Below are positions 54,443 to 62,171 of a DNA stretch of 62,171 nucleotides, piece after piece (the stretch's first letter is position 1; each line of letters opens with the position of its first letter). The position numbers and the translations under genes are program-made. Below the pieces are notes generated by a model. That model worked only from the letters and a program-made list of their open reading frames with translations. It had not been told where the DNA came from and did not search any database. Source of the DNA: an uncultured Lachnospiraceae bacterium (lineage in GTDB: Bacteria > Bacillota > Clostridia > Lachnospirales > Lachnospiraceae); contig CAMLYL010000006.1 of the NCBI GenBank assembly GCA_946491665.1, positions 1 through 62,171 on the forward strand, written 5' to 3'.

Positions 54443-54455
54443 CTTGTGATAAAGT
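54427..54455 (+). promoter_or_regulatory. Promoter of ylxM-ffh, overlapping the araA terminator
   Basis: Consensus TTGACA at 54427-54432 lies inside the descending arm of the terminator; 17 bases on is TAAAGT (54450-54455), 17 bases before ylxM. Confidence 0.5.
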
Positions 54456-54471
54456 AGCCAGGGTGATTGAA

Positions 54472-54816
54472 ATGGAACAGATTGGACGCCGGGTTTTCCT
54501 GTATGATTTTTACGGGGAACTGCTGACTGACCATCAGAAGGAAGTGTATGGAGATGTGGTTCTAAACGACATGTCTCTTGGCGAGATTGCCCGGGAGCGG
54601 GGAATCAGCCGACAGGGAGTGCATGACATGATCAAGCGCTGTGACCGGATTCTGGCCGGTTACGAGGAAAAGCTTCATCTGGTGGAACGTTTTTTAAAAA
54701 CGAAAGAGGATGTCCGTCTGATCAGCGATTTGTCTGATCATCATGATCCGGATCATGCGGAGGAGATTCTGACACAGATTCACAGTATTTCAGGACGGAT
54801 TCTGGAAGAACTGTAA
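54472..54816 (+). CDS. ylxM: YlxM/p13-like DNA-binding protein
   Basis: 114 residues, helix-turn-helix protein of the UPF0122 family that is nearly always beside ffh or ftsY in Firmicutes and modulates the signal recognition particle. YDFYGELLTDHQKEVYGDVVLNDMSLGEIA (part: LLTDHQKEVYGDVVLNDMS) resembles sigma-70 region 4, with recognition helix ARERGISRQGVHDMIKRC. ATG 54472 is used; frame upstream runs through the promoter. Confidence 0.9.
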   Translation: MEQIGRRVFLYDFYGELLTDHQKEVYGDVVLNDMSLGEIARERGISRQGVHDMIKRCDRILAGYEEKLHLVERFLKTKEDVRLISDLSDHHDPDHAEEILTQIHSISGRILEEL

Positions 54817-54911
54817 CCGGGACACCAGGAAGTTTTTCTTATACAGTATGTTCCGGACGGAGAAGATCCGGCCGGGGTACTGCAGGCAGCATCGAATGGA
54901 GTGAAATTTTT

Positions 54912-56291
54912 ATGGCATTTGACAGTTTATCAGAAAAACTGCAGAACGTATTTCGAAACCTGAGAAGCAAGGGCCGCCTGACGGAGGCGGATGTGAAGGC
55001 CGCTCTGAAGGAGGTAAAGATGGCCCTCCTGGAGGCGGATGTGAATTTCCGGGTAGTCAAACAGTTTGTGAAGGCGGTGCAGGAACGCGCGGTCGGATCA
55101 GATGTGATGAACGGTCTCAATCCGGGCCAGATGGTGATCAAGATCGTAAACGAGGAAATGGTCAAAATGATGGGCTCCGAGACCACGGAGATTCAGCTGA
55201 ATCCGGGGCAGGCCACAACGATTATTATGATGGTGGGTCTGCAGGGTGCAGGTAAGACCACCACGACGGCGAAGCTTGCCGGGAAGTATAAGCTGAAAGG
55301 TAAGAAGCCCCTTCTGGTAGCCTGTGACGTATATCGTCCGGCAGCGATTAAGCAGCTGCAGATCAACGGGGAGAAACAGGGGGTGGAGGTGTTCTCCATG
55401 GGAGACAGCCACCGGCCGGTGGATATTGCGAAGGCTGCTGTAGAGCATGCGGCGAAAAACGGCAATAATATCATTATTCTGGATACTGCCGGACGTCTTC
55501 ATATTGATGAAGAGATGATGGATGAGCTGATCGGCATCAAGGATCAGGTGGAAGTAAAACAGACAGTTCTGGTGGTGGATGCCATGACCGGACAGGACGC
55601 AGTAAATGTGGCCAGTACTTTTGATGAGAAGATCGGTATCGATGGTGTGATTCTTACCAAACTGGACGGCGATACCAGAGGCGGTGCGGCGCTTTCCATC
55701 CGCGCGGTGACGGGCAAGCCGGTATTTTATGTGGGTATGGGAGAAAAGCTTTCCGATCTGGAACAGTTTTATCCGGACCGTATGGCTTCCAGAATCCTCG
55801 GTATGGGAGATGTGCTTTCCCTTATTGAAAAAGCTGAGGCGGAGATCGATCATGAGAAGGCTGCCGAGATGGAGCAGCGCATGCGTAAGGCGGAGTTTTC
55901 CTTCAATGATTATCTGGAGTCCATGAATCAGATGAAGAAGATGGGAGGACTTGCCAGCGTGCTCAGTATGATGCCCGGCATGGGAGGCTCTCAGATGAAA
56001 CAGATTGAAGACGCCATGGATGAGAAAAAGATGGCGCGGATCGAGGGAATTATTTATTCCATGACCGCTGCGGAGAGAGATAACCCGTCTCTGTTAAATC
56101 CCAGCAGAAAGCGGCGGATCGCTGCGGGAGCCGGAGTTGACATCAGTGAAGTTAACCGGCTGGTAAAGCAGTTTGAACAGGCGCGCAAGATGATGAAGCA
56201 GATGTCCGGTATGAAGAAAGGAAAGCGCGGACTTGGCGGCTTCGGTGGTTTGGGCGGTAAAATGGGAGGCTTTAAGGGACTTCCGTTTTAA
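54912..56291 (+). CDS. ffh: Signal recognition particle protein Ffh
   Basis: 459 residues: N domain, G domain with GLQGAGKTTTTAKLAG, DVYRPAAIKQL, DTAGRLHIDE, TKLDGDTRGG, and the Met-rich M domain (from about residue 300: MNQMKKMGG, MMPGMGG, KMMKQMSGMKKG) that binds 4.5S RNA and signal peptides. Targets nascent membrane proteins to FtsY. Start ATG with GGAGTGAAATTTTT upstream. 95 bases after ylxM. Confidence 0.97.
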   Translation: MAFDSLSEKLQNVFRNLRSKGRLTEADVKAALKEVKMALLEADVNFRVVKQFVKAVQERAVGSDVMNGLNPGQMVIKIVNEEMVKMMGSETTEIQLNPGQATTIIMMVGLQGAGKTTTTAKLAGKYKLKGKKPLLVACDVYRPAAIKQLQINGEKQGVEVFSMGDSHRPVDIAKAAVEHAAKNGNNIIILDTAGRLHIDEEMMDELIGIKDQVEVKQTVLVVDAMTGQDAVNVASTFDEKIGIDGVILTKLDGDTRGGAALSIRAVTGKPVFYVGMGEKLSDLEQFYPDRMASRILGMGDVLSLIEKAEAEIDHEKAAEMEQRMRKAEFSFNDYLESMNQMKKMGGLASVLSMMPGMGGSQMKQIEDAMDEKKMARIEGIIYSMTAAERDNPSLLNPSRKRRIAAGAGVDISEVNRLVKQFEQARKMMKQMSGMKKGKRGLGGFGGLGGKMGGFKGLPF

Positions 56292-56394
56292 GCAGACGCT
56301 GTTCTGGCCGGATGGCCACAGAGGAATCCTCCGGAGGGTTCCCGGCGTTTATAGATAGAATATACTTTATGAATATCTGAGGAGGTGAATAGAC

Positions 56395-56640
56395 ATGGCA
56401 GTTAAAATCAGATTAAGAAGAATGGGACAGAAAAAAGCTCCTTTCTATAGAATCGTTGTTGCAGATTCCAGAAGCCCTCGTGACGGAAGATTCATCGAGG
56501 AGATCGGTTACTATGATCCGACCAAAGAGCCTTCAGAGATCCGCGTAGACGAGGAGGCAGCTAAGAAATGGCTTGCAAACGGCGCTCAGCCTACACAGAC
56601 TGTAGAGAAGATCTTAAAGAATGCTGGCATCGAGAAATAA
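56395..56640 (+). CDS. rpsP: 30S ribosomal protein S16
   Basis: 81 residues, starts [20 protein letters not shown] as in all S16 proteins, then [34 protein letters not shown] upstream. khpA follows after 21 bases. Confidence 0.98.
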   Translation: MAVKIRLRRMGQKKAPFYRIVVADSRSPRDGRFIEEIGYYDPTKEPSEIRVDEEAAKKWLANGAQPTQTVEKILKNAGIEK

Positions 56641-56661
56641 TTGATTAGTGAGGGAAAAGTA

Positions 56662-56892
56662 ATGAAAGAATTAGTTGAAGTAATTGCGAAATCACTAGTC
56701 GAGAACCCAGATGAGGTTTCTGTTACAGAGACAGAGAAGGAGCACGTGATCGTTTTGGAACTCCACGTTGCACAGGCCGATATGGGTAAGGTGATCGGTA
56801 AGCAGGGGAGAATTGCAAAGGCAATCCGTTCCGTTGTGAAAGCTGCTGCATCCAGAGAGGACAAGAAAGTTATTGTCGAGATCGTGCAGTAA
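56662..56892 (+). CDS. khpA: KH-domain RNA-binding protein KhpA
   Basis: 76 residues, a single KH domain with the GxxG loop in GKVIGKQGRIAKAIRSV. Forms an RNA chaperone complex with KhpB (Jag) in Firmicutes. ATG 56662 after GTGAGGGAAAAG gives the usual family length; the frame before it begins directly after the rpsP stop and is not used. Confidence 0.95.
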   Translation: MKELVEVIAKSLVENPDEVSVTETEKEHVIVLELHVAQADMGKVIGKQGRIAKAIRSVVKAAASREDKKVIVEIVQ

Positions 56893-57172
56893 CGGGGGAG
56901 CGGCCGGAGACGGCTGTTTCGTCAGGCTGTGAAATGCAGTTCTTATATGGGATTCATTTCCCGACAGGAAAGCTTTGGCTGTTGTTCATTTCGGTCTCAG
57001 ACGTCAGATGGCTGAGAGATTTGGGCAAAAGCTTTGTTTTGAAACCGATAACACAGAAGGGACATGACGTATGCCATGTCCCTTTTATCAGTTTCAGGGA
57101 GTGCGGACGGACCGCGTTTCCCGAAATTACAGATCAGACAGGAGCCGGAAGACGGCGGTGAGGAGCGAAAAG
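56893..57172 (+). other. Intergenic region khpA-rimM with one terminator-like hairpin
   Basis: 280 bases without a gene. AAGGGACATG (57057-57066) pairs with CATGTCCCTT (57075-57084) followed by TTTATC, a good terminator, so rimM is probably read from its own start or by read-through. No known ribosomal-protein leader was recognised in the rest. Confidence 0.5.
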
Positions 57173-57679
57173 ATGGAAGACAGATTTCAGGTAGGCATCA
57201 TTTCCAGTACCCACGGAATCGGGGGAGAGGTGAAAGTTTATCCCACTACAGATGATGTAAAACGCTTTCGAAAGTTAAAGCAGGTGATTCTGGATACCGG
57301 CAGGGAGGAACTGACTCTGGAAATTGAGCGGGTTCGTTTTTTCAAACAGATGGTAATTCTGAAGTTCAGGGAATTCCAGAATATTAATGAGGTGGAGCGG
57401 TTCCGCGGAAAAAGTCTCTATGTTACCAGGGAAAACGCGGTGAAGCTGCAGAAAGATGAATATTTTATTGCTGATATGATCGGCATGAAAGTGGTTTCCA
57501 CAGAAGGAGAGGAACTGGGAGAACTGACGGATGTTCTTCAGACCGGAGCAAACGATGTATACGTGGTAAAAAAAGAGGGAGCGCCGGAACTGCTTCTGCC
57601 GGCGATCAAAGACTGTGTCAGACAGGTGGATATGGAAGCGGGAATTCTGACCGTATATCTGATGCCGGGACTGCGGTAG
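57173..57679 (+). CDS. rimM: Ribosome maturation factor RimM
   Basis: 168 residues; binds S19 and helps 30S assembly. N-terminal RimM domain (FQVGIISSTHGIGGEVKVYPTTDD, part: ISSTHGIGGEVKVYPTTDD) and C-terminal PRC barrel (DMIGMKVVSTEGEELGELTDVL, part: GELTDVLQTGANDVYVV; then LLLPAIKDCV). ATG 57173 with GTGAGGAGCG upstream; the longer frame from 57071 runs through the terminator hairpin. The usual next genes trmD and rplS are not here. Confidence 0.95.
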   Translation: MEDRFQVGIISSTHGIGGEVKVYPTTDDVKRFRKLKQVILDTGREELTLEIERVRFFKQMVILKFREFQNINEVERFRGKSLYVTRENAVKLQKDEYFIADMIGMKVVSTEGEELGELTDVLQTGANDVYVVKKEGAPELLLPAIKDCVRQVDMEAGILTVYLMPGLR

Positions 57680-57768
57680 GGGAGGCAGTCGGCGTCTGTT
57701 GTTTTTGAGAACACTTTGCCGGGCACGCGGGAATTTTTTCTTAAAAAAGTATGAATTCCTGATGGAAA

Positions 57769-57799
57769 CTGACAAAATTCGGTGTGCCTGTGTTATACT
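57769..57799 (+). promoter_or_regulatory. Possible promoter of the alarmone synthetase gene
   Basis: CTGACA (57769-57774) and TATACT (57794-57799) with a long 19-base spacer, about 100 bases before the start. A hairpin GAGCAC/GTGCTC lies at 57812-57831 in the leader. Confidence 0.35.
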
Positions 57800-57899
57800 C
57801 TGTGTTGTACTGTGAGCACTCGGTGCGGTGCTCTCTGATCTGGAAAGGCATTTGCACAGGAGGGTATAAAAGAATTATATTTAAGGGGTGTAGGATATT

Positions 57900-58550
57900 A
57901 TGGCAGAAGAAAATACAGAGGTTCAGGAGAATGTTTACGACTGGCAGAATATCATGTTTCTTTATAATGCGGCGATTAAGGAGGTCCGGACGAAGCTGGA
58001 CATTATGAATGATGAGTTTCAGTATATTCATCAGTACAATCCCATCGAGTATATCAAGTCGCGGATCAAGACGCCGGAGAGTATTGTTAATAAGCTGAAG
58101 AGGAACGGATATGAGAGTACGATTCAGAACATGGTGGAACATGTAAATGATATTGCCGGAATCCGGGTGGTCTGCTCTTTTACATCAGATATTTACCGTC
58201 TGGCGGAAATGATTGGCAGACAGAAGGAGTTTAACATTCTCTATATCAAGGATTATATAAAGCATCCGAAAGACAGCGGTTACCGCAGTTATCATATGCA
58301 TATTACGGTGCCGATCCAGACAACGAAAGGTGTGGTTCCCACCAAGGTGGAGATCCAGATCCGTACGATGGCCATGGATTTCTGGGCCAGTCTGGAGCAT
58401 AAGATTTACTATAAGTTTGAGGGGGATGCCCCGGATTACATCAGCCGGGATCTGCAGGTCTGCGCGACCATTGTGGCAAATCTGGATGAGAAGATGCTGT
58501 CTTTGAATGAGGCAATTATGGAGGCCAAGGGACGGCAGGAGACGCAATGA
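57900..58550 (+). CDS. Small alarmone synthetase (RelP/RelQ-type GTP pyrophosphokinase)
   Basis: 216 residues containing only the RelA/SpoT synthetase domain, no hydrolase, TGS or ACT. Motifs: YIKSRIKTPESIVNKLKR, DIAGIRVVCSF, KDYIKHPKDSGYRSYH and EIQIRTMAMDFWASLEHKIYYK (part: IQIRTMAMDFWASLEHK). Makes (p)ppGpp from GTP/GDP and ATP in stress. Closer to RelQ (YjbM) in length, but RelP cannot be excluded. AAGGGGTGTAGGATATT upstream of ATG. Confidence 0.93.
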   Translation: MAEENTEVQENVYDWQNIMFLYNAAIKEVRTKLDIMNDEFQYIHQYNPIEYIKSRIKTPESIVNKLKRNGYESTIQNMVEHVNDIAGIRVVCSFTSDIYRLAEMIGRQKEFNILYIKDYIKHPKDSGYRSYHMHITVPIQTTKGVVPTKVEIQIRTMAMDFWASLEHKIYYKFEGDAPDYISRDLQVCATIVANLDEKMLSLNEAIMEAKGRQETQ

Positions 58551-58566
58551 GAGAAAGGAGTATGTT

Positions 58567-59829
58567 ATGAGTTCGATTAAAGATATTTCGCTGGCTCCCT
58601 CAGGAGCCCATAAAATAGACTGGGTACGGAAGAACTGCCCGCTGCTGCGTTCGCTGGAAGCTGATTTCTCAGCAGAACGTCCTTTTGAGGGGGTGCGCAT
58701 CGCCCTTTCTATCCACCTGGAAGCCAAGACTGCCTATCTGTGCAAGGTTCTGGCGGCAGGCGGGGCCGAGATGTATATTACCGGCAGCAATCCGCTGTCC
58801 ACACAGGATGATGTGGCGGCGGCTCTTGTGGAGGACGGGCTGAATGTATATGCCTGGTATAACTGCACGGAGGAAGAGTATAACGAGAATATTGCGAAGG
58901 TACTGGAGCATAACTGTAATATTATTATTGATGACGGCGGCGATCTGGTGCATATGCTTCACACAAAGATGAGAGATAAGATTCCCTATGTGATCGGCGG
59001 CTGCGAGGAAACTACTACGGGTATTATCCGCCTGATTGCCATGGCGAAGAATAATGAGCTTGGATTCCCCATGGTCCTGGTGAACAATGCTGACTGCAAG
59101 CATCTGTTTGATAATCGTTACGGTACGGGGCAGTCTGTATTTGACGGTATCAACCGCACAACGAATCTGATTGTTGCCGGAAAATATGTGGTTGTTGCCG
59201 GTTACGGCTGGTGCGGCAAAGGCGTTGCCATGCGGGCCAAAGGCCTGGGAGCCAGAGTGATTGTCACGGAAATTGATCCCATCAAGGCCATTGAGGCGGT
59301 TATGGACGGATTCGATGTAATGCCCATGAATGAGGCGGCGAAGATCGGAGATTTCTTTATCACGGTGACCGGCTGTGCAGGCGTTATTGATGAAGAGGAT
59401 TTCCGGGTGATGAAAAACGGAGCGATTCTCTGCAATGCAGGGCATTTTGATGTGGAAATTGACATGAAGCGGCTGCGGGAGATTGCGCTGGATACCATAG
59501 ATCAGAGAAAAAACATTACCGGTTATCAGATCTCTGAGGATACATGGATTTATGTGCTGGCGGAAGGACGGCTGGTGAATCTGGCCGCCGGAGACGGTCA
59601 TCCTGCGGAGATCATGGATATGAGCTTTGCGATTCAGGCTCTGAGCGCGAAATATCTTGTGGAAAACGCAGAACATCTGACGGAGAAGCTGATTCCGGTT
59701 CCCCGGCAGGTGGATCTGGAGGTCGCAAATCGGAAGCTTCGCTTTTTAGGGAAGACGATAGATACACTGACTGCTGAACAGGAGGCATATCTGAATTCTT
59801 CCAGTATTCAGGCGGAGGAGCTCAGATGA
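58567..59829 (+). CDS. ahcY: Adenosylhomocysteinase
   Basis: 420 residues; NAD-dependent hydrolysis of S-adenosylhomocysteine to adenosine and homocysteine, keeping SAM-dependent methylation going. NAD site GYGWCGKGVAMRAKGLGARV, catalytic region NNADCKHLFDNRYGTGQS, and GCAGVIDEEDF. ATG 58567 follows GAAAGGAGTATGTT; a longer frame from 58507 would overlap the alarmone gene by 44 bases. The next gene overlaps its stop by ATGA. Confidence 0.95.
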   Translation: MSSIKDISLAPSGAHKIDWVRKNCPLLRSLEADFSAERPFEGVRIALSIHLEAKTAYLCKVLAAGGAEMYITGSNPLSTQDDVAAALVEDGLNVYAWYNCTEEEYNENIAKVLEHNCNIIIDDGGDLVHMLHTKMRDKIPYVIGGCEETTTGIIRLIAMAKNNELGFPMVLVNNADCKHLFDNRYGTGQSVFDGINRTTNLIVAGKYVVVAGYGWCGKGVAMRAKGLGARVIVTEIDPIKAIEAVMDGFDVMPMNEAAKIGDFFITVTGCAGVIDEEDFRVMKNGAILCNAGHFDVEIDMKRLREIALDTIDQRKNITGYQISEDTWIYVLAEGRLVNLAAGDGHPAEIMDMSFAIQALSAKYLVENAEHLTEKLIPVPRQVDLEVANRKLRFLGKTIDTLTAEQEAYLNSSSIQAEELR

Positions 59830-60878
59830 AAAAGAAACAGACAGCAGTGCTTTTTCTGGCGGCGGCAATGGCCGCCACGCTGCTTTTGTCCGGCTGTACC
59901 AGTGAAGCTGAAGAAAAAGCGCAGGAATATAAGGAACTGGGAATTACCCAGATGGAATCGGGAGATTATGAAAGCGCGGTGAACAGTTTTCAGCGGGCGC
60001 TGGATCAGTCAGTGGGAAAGATCGGGGCACAGGAACTGGATATCTGCTATTATAAAGCAATGGCTCAGTATAAATCCGGCGATGCGGAAGGCGCCATCGA
60101 AGCCTGTACATCTCTGCTGGACTATGACGAAAAGAACTGGGAAGTTTATTATCTGAGAGGCAATATTTATCTGCAGGAGCAGCAGAATGAGAATGCTCTG
60201 GCTGATTATGCGGAAGCAGTTTCTCTGAATGATGATGATCTGGAATTATGCGTGCATATTTATGAAGATCTTGTCAGCGCCGGCCTGGGAGACAGCGGCC
60301 AGGAATATTATGATAAAGTAATGAGCGTAACTCCATCCAGCGGGGAAGAGTATTATTTTGTGGGAGATATGTATTTCCTGACAGGAAATAATGAAGAGGC
60401 AAAGACAAACCTGCAGAAAGCTGCGGATGAGGGATATGACAGAGCTCTGCTGCTGCTGGGACAGCTTTATAAAGCAGAAGGATCTGATGAGGATGCAAAA
60501 AATGCTTTTGCTTCCTATATGGAGAAATATCCCGAGGATGCAGAGGCTCTTGGCGAACTGGGAGCGATCGCCCTTTCTGCGGGAGAATATGAAGATGCGG
60601 TCACCTATCTGGAGTCGGCTCTTGAGGCTTCCGAGGGAGGTACAGATGCTGAAATTGAGAAGAATCTGATTGCCGCTTATGAATATTCCGGAGATTTCGA
60701 AAGCGCTTCCAGTCTTGCCAGAGAATATCTTGAGGTTTATTCTGATGCGGAAGTGGAGCGGGAGTACGAGTTTCTGAAAACCCGCGTGTCCGGAACCGAT
60801 GCAGATAATTCCGGGGAGGATGACCAGGCAGATTCCGAAACGGATGATACAGATGCGTCGGCGGATGAGGCTTCTTAA
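59826..60878 (+). CDS. TPR-repeat lipoprotein
   Basis: 350 residues. Lipoprotein signal with lipobox LLLSGC (Cys near residue 24), then about six tetratricopeptide repeats (for example YKELGITQMESGDYESAVNSF, in parts LGITQMESGDYESAVNSFQ; YYLRGNIYLQEQQNENALADY; GAIALSAGEYEDAVTYLESAL in parts) and a very acidic Asp/Glu/Ser tail. Probably an extracytoplasmic scaffold; partner unknown. ATGA overlap with ahcY. Confidence 0.9.
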   Translation: MKKKQTAVLFLAAAMAATLLLSGCTSEAEEKAQEYKELGITQMESGDYESAVNSFQRALDQSVGKIGAQELDICYYKAMAQYKSGDAEGAIEACTSLLDYDEKNWEVYYLRGNIYLQEQQNENALADYAEAVSLNDDDLELCVHIYEDLVSAGLGDSGQEYYDKVMSVTPSSGEEYYFVGDMYFLTGNNEEAKTNLQKAADEGYDRALLLLGQLYKAEGSDEDAKNAFASYMEKYPEDAEALGELGAIALSAGEYEDAVTYLESALEASEGGTDAEIEKNLIAAYEYSGDFESASSLAREYLEVYSDAEVEREYEFLKTRVSGTDADNSGEDDQADSETDDTDASADEAS

Positions 60879-60902
60879 GGAGGGTAGCTGAGAGGTTACG
60901 GC

Positions 60903-62129
60903 ATGTTTGAGAATGATGAATTAGCAGAAAAAGTCATACTTGTGGGAGTCAGCCAGAGAGACGGCGATGACACGGAAGCTTCTCTGGCAGAGCTCTCGGA
61001 GCTGGCGGCCACCGCGGGGGCGGAGGTTGTCGGACAGGTGATTCAGCGTCTGGAGCAGGTGCATCCGGCTACCTATGTGGGTTCAGGAAAGCTGCAGGAG
61101 ATCGGGGATCTGATCTGGGAGACCGATGCTGACGGGATTATCTGTGATGATGAGCTTTCACCTGTGCAGATGAAGAATATGGAGCAGGTTCTGGACATAA
61201 AGGTAATGGATCGGACGCTTCTGATTCTGGATATTTTTGCGGCGCGGGCGGCTACCAGTGAGGGAAAGATTCAGGTGGAACTGGCTCAGCTGAAATACCG
61301 CCTGACCCGTCTGGCCGGGTTCGGCCGGTCCATGTCCCGTCTGGGCGGCGGGATCGGCACCAGAGGCCCCGGAGAAAAAAAGCTGGAGATGGACCGACGC
61401 CTGATCAAACACCGTGTTGCTCAGCTGAACCGGGAATTGAAGGAAGTGATCCGCCACCGGGAAGTGACAAGAAGCCAGAGAATGAAAAATTATACGAAGG
61501 TGGCGGCAATCGTGGGATACACCAATGCGGGGAAGTCCACACTGCTGAATGCTCTGACCGGCGCCCGGGTGCTGGAGGAGGATCAGCTTTTTGCCACTCT
61601 GGATCCAACAACACGGATGCTTGAACTTTCCGGGAATCAGCAGATTCTTCTGACGGATACGGTAGGGTTTATCCGCAAGCTGCCCCATCATCTGGTGGAT
61701 GCTTTCAAGAGCACTCTGGAGGAGGCAAAGTATGCGGATATTATTATCCATGTGGTGGATGCTTCCAATCCCGGGTGGGATACGCAGATGCATGTGGTTT
61801 ATGAGACGCTGCAGGAGCTGGGCGTCACGGATAAGAAAGTAATTACATTGTTTAATAAGTGCGACCGCCTGGAGGGCGGCGAGATTTATCAGGACTTCCG
61901 GGCAGACCGGACGCTTCGGATTTCTGCGAAGACCGGATATGGTCTGGACAGGCTGCGGGAGACGCTGGAGGAGGTCCTGCGGGAGGGAAAGGTGCTGTTT
62001 CGTCATACTTTTCCTTACGACAAAGCGGGCGAGATACAGCGTATCCGCAAATACGGGGAACTTCTCTGTGAGGACTACAGAGAGGACGGCATCTATGTGG
62101 AGGCCTATGTTCCGGCGGATCTGATGTAA
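60903..62129 (+). CDS. hflX: GTPase HflX
   Basis: 408 residues. N-terminal HflX domain (GDDTEASLAELSELAATAGAE in parts; HPATYVGSGKLQEI), the coiled region with GGGIGTRGPGEKKLEMDRR, then the G domain: GYTNAGKSTLLNALTGA, DPTTRML, TDTVGFIRKLPHHLVDAFKS in parts, NKCD and SAKTG. Splits stalled or hibernating ribosomes. GAGAGG 7 bases upstream sets ATG 60903. A GGCTGC/GCAGCC hairpin at 62138-62166 may be the start of its terminator, cut by the window end. Confidence 0.96.
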   Translation: MFENDELAEKVILVGVSQRDGDDTEASLAELSELAATAGAEVVGQVIQRLEQVHPATYVGSGKLQEIGDLIWETDADGIICDDELSPVQMKNMEQVLDIKVMDRTLLILDIFAARAATSEGKIQVELAQLKYRLTRLAGFGRSMSRLGGGIGTRGPGEKKLEMDRRLIKHRVAQLNRELKEVIRHREVTRSQRMKNYTKVAAIVGYTNAGKSTLLNALTGARVLEEDQLFATLDPTTRMLELSGNQQILLTDTVGFIRKLPHHLVDAFKSTLEEAKYADIIIHVVDASNPGWDTQMHVVYETLQELGVTDKKVITLFNKCDRLEGGEIYQDFRADRTLRISAKTGYGLDRLRETLEEVLREGKVLFRHTFPYDKAGEIQRIRKYGELLCEDYREDGIYVEAYVPADLM

Positions 62130-62171
62130 ATGAAAAGGGCTGCTGCCTGCGCGGCGGACGGCAGCCGGGAG

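Noticed and set aside
52825-54534. Open minus-strand frame of 569 codons opposite araA
   Set aside because: Antisense to a complete, motif-rich araA; composition and lack of a binding site mark it as a shadow frame.

Overview
The window looks like a chromosomal segment of an anaerobic, low-redundancy Firmicute of the class Clostridia, most likely a gut Lachnospiraceae. The signs are strong AGGAGG-type ribosome binding sites, tightly packed operons, pyruvate formate-lyase under a ZTP (pfl-type) riboswitch, a CIRCE-controlled groESL operon, the ylxM-ffh-rpsP-khpA-rimM order, NatA/NatB-like exporters and RbsABC-type sugar importers with duplicated catabolic genes. This assignment is by gene content and style; no rRNA or tRNA gene is present to confirm it. 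No insertion sequence, prophage or CRISPR array was seen.

Layout. 1-5.9 kb: the end of a PurF-like amidophosphoribosyltransferase (cut by the window edge, with about 50 bp of ill-fitting sequence before it), dnaE and pfkA. 6.0-10.7 kb: an ABC ATPase with two ABC-2 permeases, then an arylamine N-acetyltransferase. 10.7-20.6 kb: a corrinoid/one-carbon-flavoured cluster (PocR-like AraC regulator, MtaA/MtbA-type methyltransferase, NSS sodium symporter, hydantoinase-fold ATPase, CobT), followed closely by an 812-residue AraC regulator fused to a GH39-like domain whose acid/base motif is altered.

20.7-35.0 kb is the most interesting region. A LacI-type regulator faces a 12-gene operon: lipoprotein sugar-binding protein, permease, double-NBD ATPase, second permease, two Gfo/Idh/MocA oxidoreductases, a TIM-barrel isomerase, a ROK kinase, then two successive pairs of TIM-barrel protein plus small beta-sandwich-type protein of the C-glycoside deglycosidase beta-subunit type (DUF6379), and a flavodoxin-fold reductase with a Cys4 tail. 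This is the signature of a system that oxidises the sugar of a C-glycoside to a 3-keto form and then cleaves the sugar-aglycone C-C bond (compare the Dgp, Dfg and Car systems). Two divergent alpha/beta pairs in one operon suggest two substrate classes or a second chemical step.

35.2-42.4 kb is accessory: an AAA-ATPase/PD-(D/E)XK protein, a shikimate-kinase-like protein, a GPH-family symporter, a decayed glycerate kinase, an aldo/keto reductase with ferredoxin-type cysteines, a small membrane-anchored protein and a Cof-type HAD phosphatase. 42.4-48.0 kb holds ZTP riboswitch-pflA-pflB and CIRCE-groES-groEL. 48.1-54.4 kb holds a LytTR response regulator, a long structured non-coding stretch, a second ROK kinase and an L-arabinose set (FGGY kinase, araD, araA) with a candidate three-way-junction repeat between araD and araA. 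54.4-62.2 kb is housekeeping: ylxM, ffh, rpsP, khpA, rimM, a small alarmone synthetase, ahcY, a TPR lipoprotein and hflX.

Start codons were chosen from ribosome binding site spacing, so several differ from the longest open frame. All family assignments come from reading the translations, not from database searches.
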